A program made the translations under genes and the position numbers. Positions 1-6,306 of a DNA stretch of 8,295 nucleotides are shown here, piece by piece. The stretch spans positions 1 through 8,295 of the forward strand of contig DAWR01000166.1 of the NCBI GenBank assembly GCA_002506015.1, written 5' to 3'. Origin of the DNA: Candidatus Methanogasteraceae archaeon UBA261 (lineage in GTDB: Archaea; Halobacteriota; Methanosarcinia; Methanosarcinales; Methanogasteraceae). How positions within the stretch are numbered: position 1 is the stretch's first letter; each line of letters opens with the position of its first letter. The notes under the pieces were generated by a model. That model was not told the DNA's origin and did not search any database. It worked only from the letters and a program-made list of their open reading frames with translations.

Positions 1-183
1 ACCAGAAAAAATTAAAAAGTCTCTATATTCTGGACCGGACCACTTGCTGCAACCTTGTATCCCCTCAGGGATTGCATCTTCACCACTATACGCACGTATC
101 TCTGTCCAATTAGAACTACCGTTCTCGTCTTTCGCAGCATAATCCGCCTCAGATAAATGTTTTTGTACATCCGGACCAACAAT
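1..183 (-). other. Possible 5'-truncated coding segment, unidentified, running off the left edge
   Basis: On the minus strand a frame stays open from just after a TGA at 184-186 to the window edge, about 61 codons. It has a natural-looking, acidic composition, with stretches such as SEADYAAKDENGSSNWTEI and IPEGIQGCSKWSGPEYRDF. No ATG, GTG or TTG lies in this frame between the stop and the apparent coding part, so if it is real it has lost its 5' end, perhaps where the aconitase-X gene and its promoter were placed. I recognise no family. The overlapping minus-strand ORF that does have an ATG is Arg/Lys-rich and reads like a frame-shifted shadow. A plus-strand frame (2-142) is also open, so even the strand is uncertain. 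Confidence 0.25.
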
Positions 184-188
184 TCATC

Positions 189-1382
189 ATGCACCTAACA
201 TCCTCTGAAGAACTTGCCCTTACCGGTGAGCACGGCTATGCCATGCAGAAGGCAATGGAGATACTTGTTGCGCTTGGCGATATCTACGATGCGGATCAGT
301 TGATACCAATAAGAAGCACCCAGATCGCTGGAGTGTCCTACAAGAACATTGGTGACCCCGGACTCGAATGGATCTCCGATCTCAACGGGACTGTCAAGGT
401 GCAATCGATACTGAACCCTGCAGGCATGGATCGCGTGCGCTGGCGAGAACTCGGGATATCTGAGGAGTTTGCTGCAAAACAGGAGGCAGTAATCCAGGCT
501 TACGAGAGACTGGGCATCAGCACGTGGTGTACATGCACGCCTTACGATATAACGAGCGATCTCGCCAGTTTCGGCGACCATCTTGCATGGAGCGAGTCGT
601 CCGCGGTGGCTTATGCGAATTCGGTCATAGGAGCACGGACAAACCGGGAAGGGGGTCCCTCCGCACTTGCTGCGGCGATTGTCGGGAAGACGCCGAACTA
701 TGGCTACCATCTCGACGAGAACCGCATCCCCACGATCGCAATCCGTGTCGAGGGCAGGCTCAGCGGAGCTGATTACGGTGCGCTTGGCTACATCGCGGGT
801 GCGATCGCAAAGTCCGGAATTCCGATCTTCTCGCTTGAATCAACCCCCTCAAACGACGATCGGAAGGCTCTCGGAGCGGCGATGGCGGCATCAGGTGCTG
901 TTGCGCTGCATTATGTCGAAGGCATGCCGCCTGCGCCGCCCGTGTCACCAACATCACCAACATCGCAACCGGACGCAAGCAACATCAGTGAGCACATCAC
1001 AATCAAACATCGCGAGATTGAGGAGGTGTATCTGAAGAATCAGTGCGAACCTGACTTGATCACAATTGGCTGCCCGCACTGCTCCCCCCGTGAACTTGCG
1101 AAACTGCGGGATCTGCTCCGGGATAAGACCGTGACAACCGAGATGTGGGTCTTCACATCCGGGGCGATTCGCGACCGGCACCCTGATCTCGTTGCGGGAA
1201 TCGAGTCGAGCGGTGCAAAGGTTGTCTGCGACACGTGCATGGTTGTAACACCCGTCTGCGAACGGTACCGCTGCATGATGGTCGCATCCGGAAAAGCGCT
1301 TGCGTATGTGCCGCAGATGTGCGGGGCAGATGCTGTGCTTGGAAGTCTTGAGGATTGCGTGGACGCGGCAGTGGGGAAGTGA
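189..1382 (+). CDS. Aconitase X catalytic domain protein; probable phosphomevalonate dehydratase large subunit
   Basis: This 397-residue protein matches the aconitase-X (former DUF521) family along its whole length. In archaea the family forms, with a small swivel subunit, the cytosolic iron-sulfur enzyme that dehydrates (R)-5-phosphomevalonate to trans-anhydromevalonate 5-phosphate in the archaeal mevalonate pathway. The N-terminus (LTSSEELALTGEHGYAMQKA, then MEILVALGDIYDADQLIPI) supports the ATG at 189; no Shine-Dalgarno is evident, so the mRNA may be leaderless. Candidate cluster or active-site cysteines are C114/C116 (STWCTCTPY), C295/C298 (GCPHC) and C347/C350 (CDTC). Residues about 247-268 form a Pro/Ser/Thr-rich insertion (PPAPPVSPTSPTSQP) where relatives I know have a short linker; its DNA contains a short tandem repeat. 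The swivel small subunit, often the neighbouring gene, is not in this window. Other aconitase-X members act on hydroxyproline, but the archaeal context favours phosphomevalonate. Confidence 0.93.
   Translation: MHLTSSEELALTGEHGYAMQKAMEILVALGDIYDADQLIPIRSTQIAGVSYKNIGDPGLEWISDLNGTVKVQSILNPAGMDRVRWRELGISEEFAAKQEAVIQAYERLGISTWCTCTPYDITSDLASFGDHLAWSESSAVAYANSVIGARTNREGGPSALAAAIVGKTPNYGYHLDENRIPTIAIRVEGRLSGADYGALGYIAGAIAKSGIPIFSLESTPSNDDRKALGAAMAASGAVALHYVEGMPPAPPVSPTSPTSQPDASNISEHITIKHREIEEVYLKNQCEPDLITIGCPHCSPRELAKLRDLLRDKTVTTEMWVFTSGAIRDRHPDLVAGIESSGAKVVCDTCMVVTPVCERYRCMMVASGKALAYVPQMCGADAVLGSLEDCVDAAVGK
945..965 (+). repeat. Short tandem repeat inside the aconitase-X insertion
   Basis: Two head-to-tail copies of a nine-base unit (accaacatc) encode part of the Ser/Pro/Thr run. 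It looks like slippage-driven growth of an interdomain linker. Confidence 0.5.
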
Positions 1383-1426
1383 GCAGTTACACGGGATTGG
1401 AATAAGTCACATCAGCAGGGGGCAAG

Positions 1427-2170
1427 TCACACGCGCTCCTCGCCGAACTCCTTTGTTCTGATCCGAACGTCCGACAAGATCGGAGTCGCATTCCCTGCAA
1501 GCGAGATCAACTCATCCCGCGTGAACGGTCGCGGTGAGATCTCCTTCCACGCGTGCTCTGGCATGCCCTGCTGGATCACGTACCGCACGTCCCATGCCAG
1601 ATCGCGAATTGACGTCGCAATCGATCGTATCTCCTGCGGCGAGCCTATGAAATCCGGAAACACCGTTGTTCGGACCTCAAAATCGATTTCCTTTTCTCTG
1701 CACAGTTCAGCCAGTCGCAACGAGTCCGAAACATGGCTGGCAGCATCTATTCCGCAGATTCTGAGGTACTGGGATCCGTCAGGCTCCAGCGGCGCTTTCA
1801 CATCCATGCATATCAGGTCAACGAGTTGCTCGTCGATCATTTGCCTGATCCGGTCAGTGTAATACCCATTCGTCTCCACACCGACGAGGAGACCACGCTT
1901 ATGCACGAATCTGGCAAGGTTTTGGAGTGCATCGAACTGTCGAAATGCTTCACCTCCGGTAAAAACGACAGCACTGACAAGTAAAGAGGTTTTTTCAATC
2001 TCTGACTTAATCTCTTCGACATCTGCCGGTTCGGCGGTCAGTTCCCCCATCGCAAGCAGCGCATAGTTCTGGCAGTACTGACACCGGAACGGGCAGCCCA
2101 TCAGGAATACAACGGTTGCAGCTCGCCCGTACCAGTCCACGGTCGAGATCGGAATTATGTTCTTTGCCAT
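1427..2170 (-). CDS. NrdG2-like radical SAM activating enzyme (anaerobic ribonucleotide reductase activase family)
   Basis: A 247-residue radical SAM protein. The cluster motif CPFRCQYC (C26, C30, C33) is the canonical CxxxCxxC that binds the SAM-cleaving [4Fe-4S] cluster. TGGE at 71-74 is the motif that contacts the SAM amino group. The N-terminus (IPISTVDWYGRAATVVFLMG) has the layout of the archaeal and bacterial NrdG2 family, annotated as anaerobic ribonucleoside-triphosphate reductase activating protein, which installs a glycyl radical on NrdD. Length is normal for that family. No nrdD or other glycyl-radical enzyme lies in the window, so the partner is encoded elsewhere or the protein activates something else. 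It converges with aconitase X, leaving 44 bases between stops. The ATG at 2170 is the only good start; no Shine-Dalgarno is seen, and a perfect 6-bp inverted repeat lies three bases upstream. The family call is firm; the substrate is inferred. Confidence 0.88.
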   Translation of the reverse strand: MAKNIIPISTVDWYGRAATVVFLMGCPFRCQYCQNYALLAMGELTAEPADVEEIKSEIEKTSLLVSAVVFTGGEAFRQFDALQNLARFVHKRGLLVGVETNGYYTDRIRQMIDEQLVDLICMDVKAPLEPDGSQYLRICGIDAASHVSDSLRLAELCREKEIDFEVRTTVFPDFIGSPQEIRSIATSIRDLAWDVRYVIQQGMPEHAWKEISPRPFTRDELISLAGNATPILSDVRIRTKEFGEERV

Positions 2171-2172
2171 TG

Positions 2173-2189
2173 TTGAATGTACGATTCAA
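2173..2189. promoter_or_regulatory. Inverted repeat just upstream of the NrdG2-like gene (possible operator)
   Basis: Perfect 6-bp arms TTGAAT and ATTCAA flank the five bases GTACG. The repeat starts three bases upstream of the minus-strand ATG at 2170, a position where a bound repressor would block transcription or the start of a leaderless mRNA. No regulator gene is nearby, so the role is only inferred. Confidence 0.3.
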
Positions 2190-2219
2190 TACCTATTACC
2201 GATTCCCCTCCTCACAGAC

Positions 2220-2242
2220 TGCAAAACATTACAGACTTTGCA
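2220..2242. repeat. Short inverted and direct repeat in the upstream region of the NrdG2-like gene
   Basis: TGCAAA (2220-2225) and TTTGCA (2237-2242) form an inverted repeat with an 11-base spacer. It overlaps two direct copies of ACAGACT (2214 and 2231) spaced 17 bases apart. It lies about 50-70 bases upstream of the minus-strand gene and could be a regulator site; chance is also possible. Confidence 0.2.
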
Positions 2243-2263
2243 TCCAGATTCGATGGGGTATAG

Positions 2264-2278
2264 TGGGAGTTCCTCCCA
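2264..2278. repeat. Compact hairpin with 6-bp arms
   Basis: TGGGAG (2264-2269) and CTCCCA (2273-2278) are separated by three bases, giving a tight GC-rich stem. No T-run follows on either strand, so it is not a convincing intrinsic terminator. Confidence 0.25.
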
Positions 2279-2325
2279 ACTGCCAGCGTTCAACATCTTT
2301 AAAGATTTCAATTTAATCATATTTC

Positions 2326-2665
2326 CTACCTCTTCCAATTAATATCAAATTCAGATTTTAATGTTTCAACTACATCCATTCCTTCCAGAATTTCGATTTT
2401 GGGATATTGAGGTTTGAGATAATTTAAAAATGGAATTAATTCTTCTTGTTCTTCACCATCTTTGGATAAGAACATTATTGAGCTAAATAACTCTAAATTG
2501 CGCGAACGGTATTGGTTCAATCGTTTTACCAAATTTAAAAATCTATCAAACAACCCCTCAATCGTAATTCTGTAAAAGATCTTCTTTCATTTTATCTAAA
2601 AATATTTTACCATCGTCGGATACGGCATAATCATACGTGGTGTACGAATTATTTTTGGCTCTTCG
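2326..2665 (-). pseudogene. Degenerate remnant of a YwgA-like protein
   Basis: Two adjoining minus-strand frames look like one broken protein. The first (2665 down to 2558) reads SYTTYDYAVSDDGKIFLDKM, then KEDLLQNYD before a TGA. A shift of frame near 2558-2565 leads into a 75-residue ORF that begins at a TTG (2553) and contains FDRFLNLVKRLNQYRSRNLE and LFSSIMFLSKDGEEQEE. The pattern of a Tyr-x-Tyr strand, a DDGK turn, a helix with LVK.LN..RSR.LEL.S.I.FL and a closing acidic helix resembles the C-terminal half of YwgA-like proteins. The N-terminal half is missing or scrambled; upstream in the first frame are a TAG (2666-2668) and a TAA. The DNA is much more AT-rich than the neighbouring genes, suggesting transfer. 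The assignment is from memory of the family pattern only; function is unknown. Confidence 0.45.
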
Positions 2666-2837
2666 CTATTTCATGTGGGTGAAATGGGGTTAAGATATCC
2701 CACCAAAAATATATCTTAGTGATAAAATCCTGGACATTTCGATAACAGTAGGAGCTTTGCATTCAATACGCCCCCCATGTAATCTGCTTCAGTTGATGTT
2801 GGGGACATTATAGTGCCCATACAAAACAGTGGAGAGC

Positions 2838-3044
2838 CTATAATTTCTGGCTTAGATGATACACACCCAGTGAATGAGAAAAGCGAGTGTGGTTCGCACC
2901 CGGATATGTCACAAATGAGACGCCAAGTTGCCGAATTTGTTTCAATCTCTGGAATTCTGGAGTGTCTATCAATTTTAAAGCTAATTTATCCTTTTCTAAT
3001 GAAATAAATCCATATAATGGATCCCTGATTACTTGTTCCTCCAC
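2838..3044 (-). pseudogene. N-terminal remnant of an HD-domain phosphohydrolase (YwfO/SAMHD1-like)
   Basis: The 68 residues from the GTG at 3044 match the N-terminus of the HD superfamily phosphohydrolases related to dNTP triphosphohydrolases: VIRDPLYGFISL, IDTPEFQRLKQIRQLG, then GANHTRFSHSLGVYHLSQKL. H52 would be the first metal ligand of the family, but the HD dyad and everything beyond are gone: a TAG at 2838 ends the frame and what follows shows no HD-domain sequence, so the fragment cannot be catalytic. Intact relatives are several hundred residues long. The frame also extends upstream to an ATG at 3167, overlapping the 3' end of the radical SAM gene, but that extension is not family-like. 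In Bacillus the HD gene ywfO lies near ywgA, and here the HD remnant sits just before a YwgA-like remnant on the same strand, so the two may have been inherited as a pair before decay. Confidence 0.7.
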
Positions 3045-3138
3045 AAAATAAATGACGACATTAAAATTATTAAATCTTCTACGAATACTCATCAGAGAAA
3101 TGTGCACAGCACCCACACATCGGCAATAGCAGATATGA

Positions 3139-4251
3139 TCACAGCCTCCTTCTGAACTCATGGTCACGCATCAGGCACGACTTCGCATTGTATGCAGAGT
3201 CTTTTCTGATCCGTTTCCAGATCGTTCTGATGCTCTCCTCTCGAATATTCCCGTAAGAGATCGGGATGCATGCGCATGGCAGCACATCGCCCTGCGGCGT
3301 TATGTGAATCCATCTCCGCCCTGCAAAGCAGCCCGTCGTCTTCATCGCATGCGGTATCGAGAATACCCGCACTCGCCCGTCGTCTGCTGCCCATTTCACA
3401 AATGAATCAAGAGTTTCACGATCTAAATCACTCAGAACATCGCTTTCGTGATCGATCCACCGTCCTGTCGGCACAATCTCGTAGAACGATAGCTCATGCG
3501 CCCCGGTTTCCACCGCAAGTGCATAAAATTCCCTCAGATCGTTGACGTTCATCGGAGAGAGTACGACATAGATGTTGACAAGCATGCCCGCTGCAAGCGA
3601 GTTTTTGATTGCGGCGAGCGCATCATCGAATACCCCGCTTCTTCCCCTCATGCGGTCATGCTCCTCCTGATACGGACTGTCGAGGCTCACATTGACCGCA
3701 AACATCCCGGCACTCCTGAGCGATTCTGCCATCTCTCTGGTAAGCCCGGTTCCGGACGTGAAGACGGTCGCAATCGCTTTGTCGGGATCCACGTGGCTGA
3801 CCACCTCAGCAAGCTCTGGGTAAACCATGGGCTCGCCGCCATCGAATATAATCATCGTGGTGCCCATCTCGATCACCTGGTCGATTATGTCCGTAACCTC
3901 ATCCGGTGAGAGGGATTCCCGGTTATCGGTGTCAGGAAGCGCACAGTGGATGCATCGGTTCGGACACTCCTCGGTTACGGATATCGTCACCTGATCCGGG
4001 ATGTTTTTGCCAAGTCTGGCATTGAACTGGCTTTTCACAAGCCGATCGAACGCTTTCCCAGGGATCGGCGGCATCCACGTCGAGAAGATCAGTTCTTTTC
4101 CATTTTCACCGATTGGAATTGAGTTTTCGAAGATATCGAGGAGGTCTGACGTGAACGGCTTTACAACCGGGGCGAGGATGCCTTTCATAGCCATTCTGCC
4201 GTTTGCGTCCAGCCAGACGCTGAACCATGGGCGTTTGTATAGTGGGTACAT
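3139..4251 (-). CDS. Radical SAM protein with SPASM/Twitch-like C-terminal region
   Basis: A 370-residue radical SAM enzyme. CPNRCIHC (C96, C100, C103) binds the SAM-cleaving cluster and GGEP (138-141) is the SAM-contact motif. Typical barrel segments follow, such as VNVSLDSPYQEEHDRMRG near 187-203. The C-terminal part has GCFAGRRWIHITPQGDVLPC with C308, C326, C328 and C359, as in SPASM/Twitch proteins that carry an auxiliary [4Fe-4S] cluster and modify peptides or cofactors. About 85 residues precede the barrel. The gene follows the SagB-type gene by 27 bases on the same strand, so they probably form an operon and act together. ATG 4251 gives the longest product; M20 or M22 are alternative starts. 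The protein ends abruptly at RRRL, next to decayed AT-rich DNA, so a few C-terminal residues may be lost. The substrate is unknown. Confidence 0.85.
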   Translation of the reverse strand: MYPLYKRPWFSVWLDANGRMAMKGILAPVVKPFTSDLLDIFENSIPIGENGKELIFSTWMPPIPGKAFDRLVKSQFNARLGKNIPDQVTISVTEECPNRCIHCALPDTDNRESLSPDEVTDIIDQVIEMGTTMIIFDGGEPMVYPELAEVVSHVDPDKAIATVFTSGTGLTREMAESLRSAGMFAVNVSLDSPYQEEHDRMRGRSGVFDDALAAIKNSLAAGMLVNIYVVLSPMNVNDLREFYALAVETGAHELSFYEIVPTGRWIDHESDVLSDLDRETLDSFVKWAADDGRVRVFSIPHAMKTTGCFAGRRWIHITPQGDVLPCACIPISYGNIREESIRTIWKRIRKDSAYNAKSCLMRDHEFRRRL

Positions 4252-4278
4252 GACGATTCATTCTGCAAAAAATCCCGC

Positions 4279-5079
4279 TCACACCTTCCCGATTGAGAGT
4301 ATGTACACCGGAACCTCATCATCAGGCAGAGCAAGCAGTTCGGAGACCTCCGCCTCGTAGAACGCACCGACTGCGCAGACTCCAAGATTGATCGCTTCTG
4401 CTTGCAGATACACGTTCTGCGCCGCATGTCCTGCCTCGATGTAGACGTACCGCACACCGCGGTCCCCGTACTTGACAGTGGTTCGCTCAAAGACGGCTGT
4501 GAAGACGATATCGATGGAAGCGTCCGTTATTTGGTTCTGATTCAGCGCACACGCCGAGAGATTCCTTCGCTGGTCGCAATCATTGATCTTTCGCAGCGCG
4601 TGTTCATCCACCTGATAATGGTAAACGCCAGCAGAGAGTAAATCAACGTCTCCTGCGACCAGATACACCTCGAGCGGATAGAGCGCCCCTGCTGACGGTG
4701 CTGTTCTGAATCCATCACGCGATGTTCTGCCCTGCGCTGCCCAGAGCAACTGAGAGACCTGCTTCAGCGTGATCGGCTCGTCTTTGTAACTTCTAACAGA
4801 CCTGCGACGGGAAAGCGCCTCTTCAGTTGACATCCCGCCTGTTGCTTCCGGTTCAGGGAGCACGATTTTTGCACCTGTACTCTGTTTCATCTTCTGTTCC
4901 GTGCTCTGTTCCGCATTCTTTTTCATATTTGGTTCCATGCTCTGCCCCGCATCTCCGTAATCGGCGCAACCTGTGACCAGTACCGTGACTGTTGTCAGGA
5001 TCAGTGTGATGCATGCGACTCTACTGATCCCGACTGTGGATGTACCGGACGCCAGACGACTCTGCAATAGCGATCGCAT
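4279..5079 (-). CDS. SagB/ThcOx-type nitroreductase-family protein, predicted lipoprotein
   Basis: A 266-residue FMN-dependent oxidoreductase of the nitroreductase fold, SagB/ThcOx branch. Family features are RRRSVRSY (91-98, phosphate-binding end of FMN), APSAGALYPLEVYLV (127-141), GVYHY (151-155), EAGHAAQNVYLQA (215-227) and the closing strand VYILSIGK. Relatives oxidise azolines in ribosomal peptides or act as stand-alone oxidoreductases of unknown substrate. The N-terminus has a basic start, a hydrophobic stretch (about 22-35) and a lipobox-like VTGC with C38, so the enzyme is probably anchored on the outer face of the membrane. Residues 46-70 form a hydrophilic, Glu/Lys/Ser-rich linker with imperfect repeats (EQST, EQKM, KQST). 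Its ATG is 42 bases from the start of the divergent ferredoxin-radical SAM gene, and a radical SAM gene follows on the same strand. No YcaO or SagC/D partner is present, so azoline oxidation is doubtful. Confidence 0.88.
   Translation of the reverse strand: MRSLLQSRLASGTSTVGISRVACITLILTTVTVLVTGCADYGDAGQSMEPNMKKNAEQSTEQKMKQSTGAKIVLPEPEATGGMSTEEALSRRRSVRSYKDEPITLKQVSQLLWAAQGRTSRDGFRTAPSAGALYPLEVYLVAGDVDLLSAGVYHYQVDEHALRKINDCDQRRNLSACALNQNQITDASIDIVFTAVFERTTVKYGDRGVRYVYIEAGHAAQNVYLQAEAINLGVCAVGAFYEAEVSELLALPDDEVPVYILSIGKV
4870..4944 (-). repeat. Imperfect repeat coding the linker of the SagB-like lipoprotein
   Basis: Copies of a motif close to ctctgttccgcat recur three to four times with small changes. 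They encode the polar tether between the lipid-anchor region and the flavin domain. Confidence 0.4.
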
Positions 5080-5121
5080 ATCTTATGTGCGAGTATACGT
5101 GTATTCACCATAAGAATTGCG
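5080..5121. promoter_or_regulatory. Divergent promoter region between the SagB-like and ferredoxin-radical SAM genes
   Basis: Only 42 bases separate the two divergent ATGs. GTATAC (5093-5098) lies about 24-29 bases upstream of the plus-strand ATG, where a TATA box would sit for a leaderless archaeal transcript. For the minus-strand gene, GAATACA (about 5100-5106) lies at a similar distance. The overlap implies linked regulation of the two units. The small dyad ATAC-GT-GTAT could be a regulator site. Confidence 0.4.
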
Positions 5122-6306
5122 ATGCAAGCCCACAATCTCCAAATCGCCAGACGAAACCTGAATCTATGCAGATTCTGCGGGATCTGCAGGGACGCAGTCT
5201 CGTGCCCGACCGAACCCGGAAGCGTTGACTGTACGGGCTGCGGGGCATGCTACCTCGCATGTCCGTACGAAGCAATCGAGATTGTGCCGCGTGAGCGAGC
5301 GCATGAGCGGAAGATGTTGATCAAAGTCATAATCGATGGTGAGATCTTCTTTGTGCCCGACCGAATAACGGTCTCTGATGCGTTAGCCTTCGTGGGTTAT
5401 CAGGTCTCTGATCCGTGTGGAGTCGGGGGGTGCTTCGCATGTGCCGTCACAATCGACGGTGAGACAAAACCGGCATGCGTGACCGCAGTTGCAGAGGGCA
5501 TGAGAATCGACACAGTGACGAAGCCGGAGCCTCTGCGGGTGGTCTCAGGCTTTGCCCCGCATGTCGTGGGCGGGGTCGGAACTCCATATAGACTGAAGAA
5601 TTACACACGCCCGGTCGAGGTCGCCTGCTTCCTGCACGGCTGCAACTACCGGTGTCCACAGTGCCAGAACCACGTGATGGCGTTCACAGGCGGCGTTCCG
5701 ATGACACCCGAAAACGTTGCCGGGATACTCATCGGGATTGCGGAGGCGTATCATGTGGGAAGGGTCGCTTTCTCTGGTGGAGAATCCACGTTGAACCGTG
5801 AATTTTTGATTAAGGCGATAAAACTACTGAAGACGAGGGATAGCGATCTCAGAATTCATGTGGATACCAACGGATCTCTGCTCACACCGGATTACATCGA
5901 TGAACTCGTGGATACCGGAATGACTGACCTCGGAATCGATCTCAAGGCGCTCTCTCCGGATACCTTCACAAAAATCACCGCGGTTTCAGAAGATCGGGAG
6001 AGATACCTGAAAATTTCATGGGATGCTGTAAAATACATTCTCGACAATCCTGATATCTTCGTAGGCATTGGAATTCCGTACAACCGGGCGTTGATGCCAC
6101 TGGAAGAGATCCGGGCGATGGGAGAAAAGATTGCGCAGATGAGCAGAGATGTTCAGGTCTGTCTGCTGGATTATCGCGCCGCGTTCAGAAGGCGCGATCT
6201 CGTCCCGCCCACGGTTGCGGAGATGGCTGAGGCGAAGGATGCTCTGAATTCTGTGGGGCTCAGAACCGTGATCGCCCAGACCGTGGAAGGGCATATCGGT
6301 CCGTGA
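5122..6306 (+). CDS. Fusion of two-cluster [4Fe-4S] ferredoxin, [2Fe-2S] ferredoxin and radical SAM domain
   Basis: A 394-residue protein with three redox parts in order. Residues 16-48 hold two [4Fe-4S] motifs (C16, C19, C22, C28 and C37, C40, C43, C47-Pro). Residues about 66-130 are a plant-type [2Fe-2S] ferredoxin domain with CGVGGCFAC (C99, C104, C107) and C119. Residues about 163-394 are a radical SAM domain with CNYRCPQC (C174, C178, C181) and SGGE (218-221), in the style of PflA/NrdG-like activases. The likely logic is a radical SAM enzyme with built-in wiring that brings electrons to the SAM cluster. It is divergent from the sagB-like gene and ends nine bases before the convergent DUF1016 pseudogene. 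The start is set by the first cysteine motif; no Shine-Dalgarno is seen. The substrate is unknown; a glycyl-radical partner or a peptide is possible, and neither is in the window. Confidence 0.88.
   Translation: MQAHNLQIARRNLNLCRFCGICRDAVSCPTEPGSVDCTGCGACYLACPYEAIEIVPRERAHERKMLIKVIIDGEIFFVPDRITVSDALAFVGYQVSDPCGVGGCFACAVTIDGETKPACVTAVAEGMRIDTVTKPEPLRVVSGFAPHVVGGVGTPYRLKNYTRPVEVACFLHGCNYRCPQCQNHVMAFTGGVPMTPENVAGILIGIAEAYHVGRVAFSGGESTLNREFLIKAIKLLKTRDSDLRIHVDTNGSLLTPDYIDELVDTGMTDLGIDLKALSPDTFTKITAVSEDRERYLKISWDAVKYILDNPDIFVGIGIPYNRALMPLEEIRAMGEKIAQMSRDVQVCLLDYRAAFRRRDLVPPTVAEMAEAKDALNSVGLRTVIAQTVEGHIGP

Larger units (their letters stand above)
2171..3138. other. AT-rich region without an intact gene
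   Basis: Apart from the HD and YwgA-like remnants and small inverted repeats, I find no complete gene here. The stretch from about 2290 to 3130 is clearly richer in A and T than the flanking genes. Between the remnants (2669-2837) minus-strand frames contain scattered stops, and no protein family is recognisable. The whole stretch is best read as a decayed, probably acquired segment wedged between two radical SAM genes. Confidence 0.6.

Noticed and set aside
195..710. Long minus-strand open frame (171 codons) opposite aconitase X
   Set aside because: It is wholly antisense to a strongly conserved family protein and has no recognisable motifs; an antisense shadow.
1404..1431. Two copies of aagtcaca, 20 bases apart, at the convergent gene ends
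   Set aside because: Too short, with no dyad or T-run, and the second copy overlaps the stop of the radical SAM gene; no terminator or site can be supported.
2718..2780. Minus-strand short frame of about 20 codons starting MGGVLNAK, considered as a precursor peptide for the SagB/radical SAM module
   Set aside because: No leader-like or repeated core sequence, and it sits in decayed DNA between remnants.
3496..3909. Plus-strand open frame of 137 codons opposite the SPASM-like radical SAM gene
   Set aside because: Antisense to a conserved enzyme; its composition is rich in His and Arg, as in a shadow frame.
5383..5389. GTTAGCC, identical to one R-box-like end of the attC-like element
   Set aside because: It lies inside the conserved [2Fe-2S] domain coding sequence and has no palindrome around it; chance match.
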